The notes beneath the pieces were generated by a model. The model searched no databases. It saw only the letters and a list, made by a program, of their open reading frames with translations, and had not been told where the DNA came from. Made by a program: the position numbers and the translations under genes. A DNA stretch of 6,335 nt from Planctomycetota bacterium (GTDB lineage: Bacteria; Planctomycetota; Planctomycetia; Pirellulales; Pirellulaceae). This document shows, piece by piece, positions 4,531-6,335 of the stretch; positions within the stretch are counted from its first letter, which is position 1; every line of letters starts with the position of its first letter. The stretch spans positions 1 to 6,335 of the forward strand of contig JAHWKS010000360.1 in NCBI GenBank assembly GCA_019347795.1, written 5' to 3'.

Positions 4531-5691
4531 ATGAAGGACAACTACGACTGCATCGTCGTCGGCGGAGGACCCGCCGGCTCGACGACGGCCGCTCTATTGG
4601 CCATGGCCGGCCACTCCACACTGCTGGTGGAGCGCGACGCGATGCCGCGCTACCACCTGCGCGAGTCGCTCATGCCCGAGACGTACTGGACGCTCCGCCG
4701 CCTGGGCGTGTGGAACCAGGTCAAGCGATGCCGCTCGACCCAGCCCGCGGACGTGCAGTTCGTCTTGCGCGACGGCCGCCGCCCGGCGACGAGCGAGCAG
4801 GAGCTCGATCTGCGCGAGTGCTGCGTCACCTGGCAGGTGGAGCGAGCGGACCTGGACCGGTTGCTGTTCGACCACGCCGCCTCCCACGGCGCCGAGTGCC
4901 GGGACGCAACTCCGGTGCAGGATGTGATCATGGACGGAGATCACGCCGCCGGCGTGCGAATCGCCCGCGGCGCCGGCCCCGTCCGCGACGTGCGTTGCCG
5001 CATTCTGGTCGATGCGACCGGCCAGCAGGCGCTCCTGGCGAACCGCTTGGGTCTGCGGGCCGCGAATGAGCATCTCCGCAAAGCAGCGGTGTGGGGATAT
5101 TACCGCAGCGCCCGCCGCGAGCACGACGAGGACGCCCGCGGCACGGTGATCCTGCACACGGCCGGCCGCGAGTCGTGGTTCTGGCAGATTCCGCTCTCGG
5201 AAGACATCACCAGCATCGGCGTGGTGGGGGACAGCGATTACCTGCTCGAAGGGCGGGGGATGCCGGCTGAGGCGTTCGAGGACGAGCTCGTGAAATGTCC
5301 CGCCCTGATCCAGCGGCTGATGAATGCGGAGCTGGTGAGCCGCTTCCACGTCGCCCGCGAGTTCGCCTGCACCACGCAGCGCCGCGCGGGCGAGGGGTGG
5401 GTGCTGGTCGGCGCCGCGTACGGGTTCCTCGACCCGATCTATTCGCCGGGCGTCTTCTTCGCCATGAAGAGCGGCGAATTGGCCGCCGACGCGATCATCG
5501 ACGGCTTCCTCAAGAACGATCTCTCGCCCCGGCAGCTTGGCCGGTGGACCGACGAGTACGACGCCTCCGGACAGCTCTTCGACCACGTCGAGCGCTGGGA
5601 CGATGAGCCGGCGCCCGATAATGCTGCCGGTGAAGTCGCGGAAACCTTGCGACTTCCCAGCAGCGACGCGGAGAGATTTTCATCGGAATAA
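4531..5691 (+). CDS. FAD-dependent oxidoreductase, tryptophan-halogenase-like
   Basis: This is a 386-residue flavoprotein of the PHBH/halogenase superfamily. DCIVVGGGPAGS (6-17) is the Rossmann GxGxxG, E34 in LLVERD should bind the adenosine ribose, and PRYHLRESLMPETYWTLRRLGV (39-60) is the family's second block. ESWFWQIP (214-221) carries the WxWxIP fingerprint of flavin-dependent halogenases. GWVLVGAAYGFLDPIYSPG (289-307) is the FAD ribityl block, but A295 stands where Asp of 'GDA' is usual. The segment before VQFV (75-78) lacks the Lys expected of a true halogenase. ATG 4531 is chosen because GAGG lies 7 nt upstream and the FAD motif begins promptly; the frame is open further upstream but that stretch is low-complexity and overlaps the promoter. 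Substrate is unknown; context suggests an aromatic or prenyl compound. Oxidation, hydroxylation or prenyl reduction are all possible. Confidence 0.85.
   Translation: MKDNYDCIVVGGGPAGSTTAALLAMAGHSTLLVERDAMPRYHLRESLMPETYWTLRRLGVWNQVKRCRSTQPADVQFVLRDGRRPATSEQELDLRECCVTWQVERADLDRLLFDHAASHGAECRDATPVQDVIMDGDHAAGVRIARGAGPVRDVRCRILVDATGQQALLANRLGLRAANEHLRKAAVWGYYRSARREHDEDARGTVILHTAGRESWFWQIPLSEDITSIGVVGDSDYLLEGRGMPAEAFEDELVKCPALIQRLMNAELVSRFHVAREFACTTQRRAGEGWVLVGAAYGFLDPIYSPGVFFAMKSGELAADAIIDGFLKNDLSPRQLGRWTDEYDASGQLFDHVERWDDEPAPDNAAGEVAETLRLPSSDAERFSSE
5623..5664. repeat. Hairpin inside the 3' end of the flavoprotein gene
   Basis: GAAGTCGC (5632-5639) and GCGACTTC (5649-5656) are exactly complementary around a 9-nt loop. 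An outer stem, GCTGC (5623-5627) with GCAGC (5660-5664), extends it. It encodes roughly residues 365-378 of the flavoprotein, in a tail that shows no recognisable family motif, and ends 27 bp before the stop codon. Confidence 0.6.
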
Positions 5692-5722
5692 GCGCCGCGC
5701 TCTCGTTCAAGCGAGCGGGCGC
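5692..5722. terminator. Bidirectional GC-rich hairpin between convergent genes
   Basis: GCGCC (5692-5696) pairs with GGCGC (5718-5722) and CGCTC (5698-5702) pairs with GAGCG (5713-5717), leaving a single bulged G and a 10-nt loop. It occupies almost all of the 33 bp between the flavoprotein stop and the stop of the YciF gene. There is no strong T-run on either side, so it may need a factor or simply protect both 3' ends. Confidence 0.5.
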
Positions 5723-5724
5723 CG

Positions 5725-6216
5725 TCACGCCGGCTGGGCCTGCTTGTTGATCTCCGCGGCGAGGCTGTTGAGCTTTTCGTCGGTCTCCTTCTCCTCGGCC
5801 AGCGTCTCCTGGAGAAGCTTCGCGACCTTATCGAGGCCCAGCGATTCGGCCCAGGCGCAGAGCGTGCCGTAGGTGGCGATCTCGTAATGCTCCACCTTCT
5901 GGGCGGCGGCGATCATCATCGCGTCCCGCACCTCCGGCTCGGCATCCTCTTCCATGATCTCCTTGCCTTCGGAGATCAGGCCTTCCATGGCGTCGCAATG
6001 CTTGGACCGCGGCTTGCGGTCCAGCGCCTCGAAGGCCTTCTCCAGCCGCTCGATTTGCCCCTCGGTCTGCTTCAGGTGCTCCTCAAACGCCTCTTTGAGC
6101 TGCTCGTGCGAGGCCTTTTTCGCCATCTGCTTCAGGGCCTTGGTGATCTGCTTTTCGGCGCTGAGCACGTCGCGCATTTCTTCCAACAGGGCGTCTTGAA
6201 GGTTTTCGATCGCCAT
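5725..6216 (-). CDS. yciF: YciF-family ferritin-like protein (DUF892)
   Basis: This 163-residue, nearly all-helical protein matches DUF892 (YciE/YciF), a ferritin-like four-helix bundle linked in enterobacteria to general and osmotic stress. Conserved blocks appear in order: [12 protein letters not shown] (20-31), [16 protein letters not shown] (44-59), CDAMEGLI (74-81), [25 protein letters not shown] (95-119) and [10 protein letters not shown] (140-149). E21, E52, E109, H110 and E142 are the likely metal-site residues; exact ligation is inferred. The ATG at 6216 is chosen because a strong Shine-Dalgarno (GGGGGAG on the minus strand, 6230-6224) lies 7 nt upstream and the length equals that of E. 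coli YciF. An in-frame ATG further upstream at 6315 would add 33 residues unlike the family. It converges on the flavoprotein gene and is probably monocistronic with a separate stress role. Confidence 0.93.
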   Translation of the reverse strand: MAIENLQDALLEEMRDVLSAEKQITKALKQMAKKASHEQLKEAFEEHLKQTEGQIERLEKAFEALDRKPRSKHCDAMEGLISEGKEIMEEDAEPEVRDAMMIAAAQKVEHYEIATYGTLCAWAESLGLDKVAKLLQETLAEEKETDEKLNSLAAEINKQAQPA

Positions 6217-6335
6217 GGCAGGTCTCCCCCTAAGAGTGATGAAGTTGAATGTGTGTGGGAGAGGCATAAGCAATCGGTGGGCCAAGCAAGTGAAAGTGCC
6301 GGCGCCGACGAGCAAAGTCGAGGGACGGCGCCGCG
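6217..6335. other. Upstream region of yciF, right edge of the window
   Basis: These 119 bp hold the yciF ribosome binding site and an upstream sequence with no convincing promoter. The best minus-strand match, TTGCTT/TATGCC, is weak with a 15-bp spacer. The self-complementary octamer CGGCGCCG occurs at 6300-6307 and 6326-6333, so the two copies could pair as a hairpin with an 18-nt loop. No gene is recognisable. Confidence 0.4.

Noticed and set aside
4594..5586. Minus-strand open frame of 330 codons opposite the flavoprotein gene
   Set aside because: It is a mirror of the GC-rich codons of the flavoprotein; no motif, and it conflicts with a clear FAD-binding protein.
4531..5691. Calling the flavoprotein a true halogenase
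   Set aside because: The WxWxIP motif is present, but the catalytic Lys region and the GD Asp do not match, so only the family-level oxidoreductase name is supported.
6217..6315. 33-codon N-terminal extension of the YciF protein from an ATG at 6315
   Set aside because: The internal ATG at 6216 has a strong Shine-Dalgarno and gives the usual family length; the extra residues do not resemble the family.

Overview
This is a GC-rich bacterial segment with five recognisable genes: one cut off by the left edge and four complete. No ribosomal or tRNA gene is present, so the taxon is inferred. A PQQ-type beta-propeller tail, a DUF116-polyprenyl synthase fusion and a halogenase-like flavoprotein together, with loosely spaced genes, fit best with a planctomycete or a related lineage (moderate confidence).

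Layout. Positions 1-302 (+) hold the C-terminus of a PQQ-like beta-propeller protein. It converges on ltaE (399-1478, -), a low-specificity L-threonine aldolase. The 96 bp between them holds a perfect 21-bp inverted repeat with a second hairpin in its loop. A 360-bp divergent region follows (1479-1838). It carries a good sigma70-like promoter for each flanking gene, and the ltaE promoter has a dyad inside a 19-bp spacer. Positions 1839-3686 (+) encode a 615-residue DUF116-trans-prenyl diphosphate synthase fusion starting at TTG. A 163-bp, locally AT-rich intergenic region then carries two opposed arrays of an 8-bp repeat. Positions 3850-4392 (+) encode a chorismate pyruvate-lyase-like protein (DUF98/UbiC type). 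Positions 4531-5691 (+) encode an FAD-dependent, halogenase-like oxidoreductase with its own likely promoter. Positions 5725-6216 (-) encode a YciF-family ferritin-like protein, convergent with the flavoprotein across a 33-bp hairpin.

How the genes may work together. The three central + strand genes could supply a polyprenyl diphosphate (synthase), a hydroxybenzoate-type aromatic acid (chorismate lyase) and an oxidative or reductive tailoring step (flavoprotein). This resembles the start of a quinone-like or prenylated aromatic lipid or pigment pathway. No UbiA-type prenyltransferase lies in the window, so this is inference. The threonine aldolase and YciF genes look like unrelated housekeeping and stress functions. 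The most unusual items are the DUF116 fusion with an altered second Asp-rich motif, a flavoprotein that keeps the halogenase WxWxIP fingerprint but lacks two other expected residues, and the two palindromic intergenic elements.
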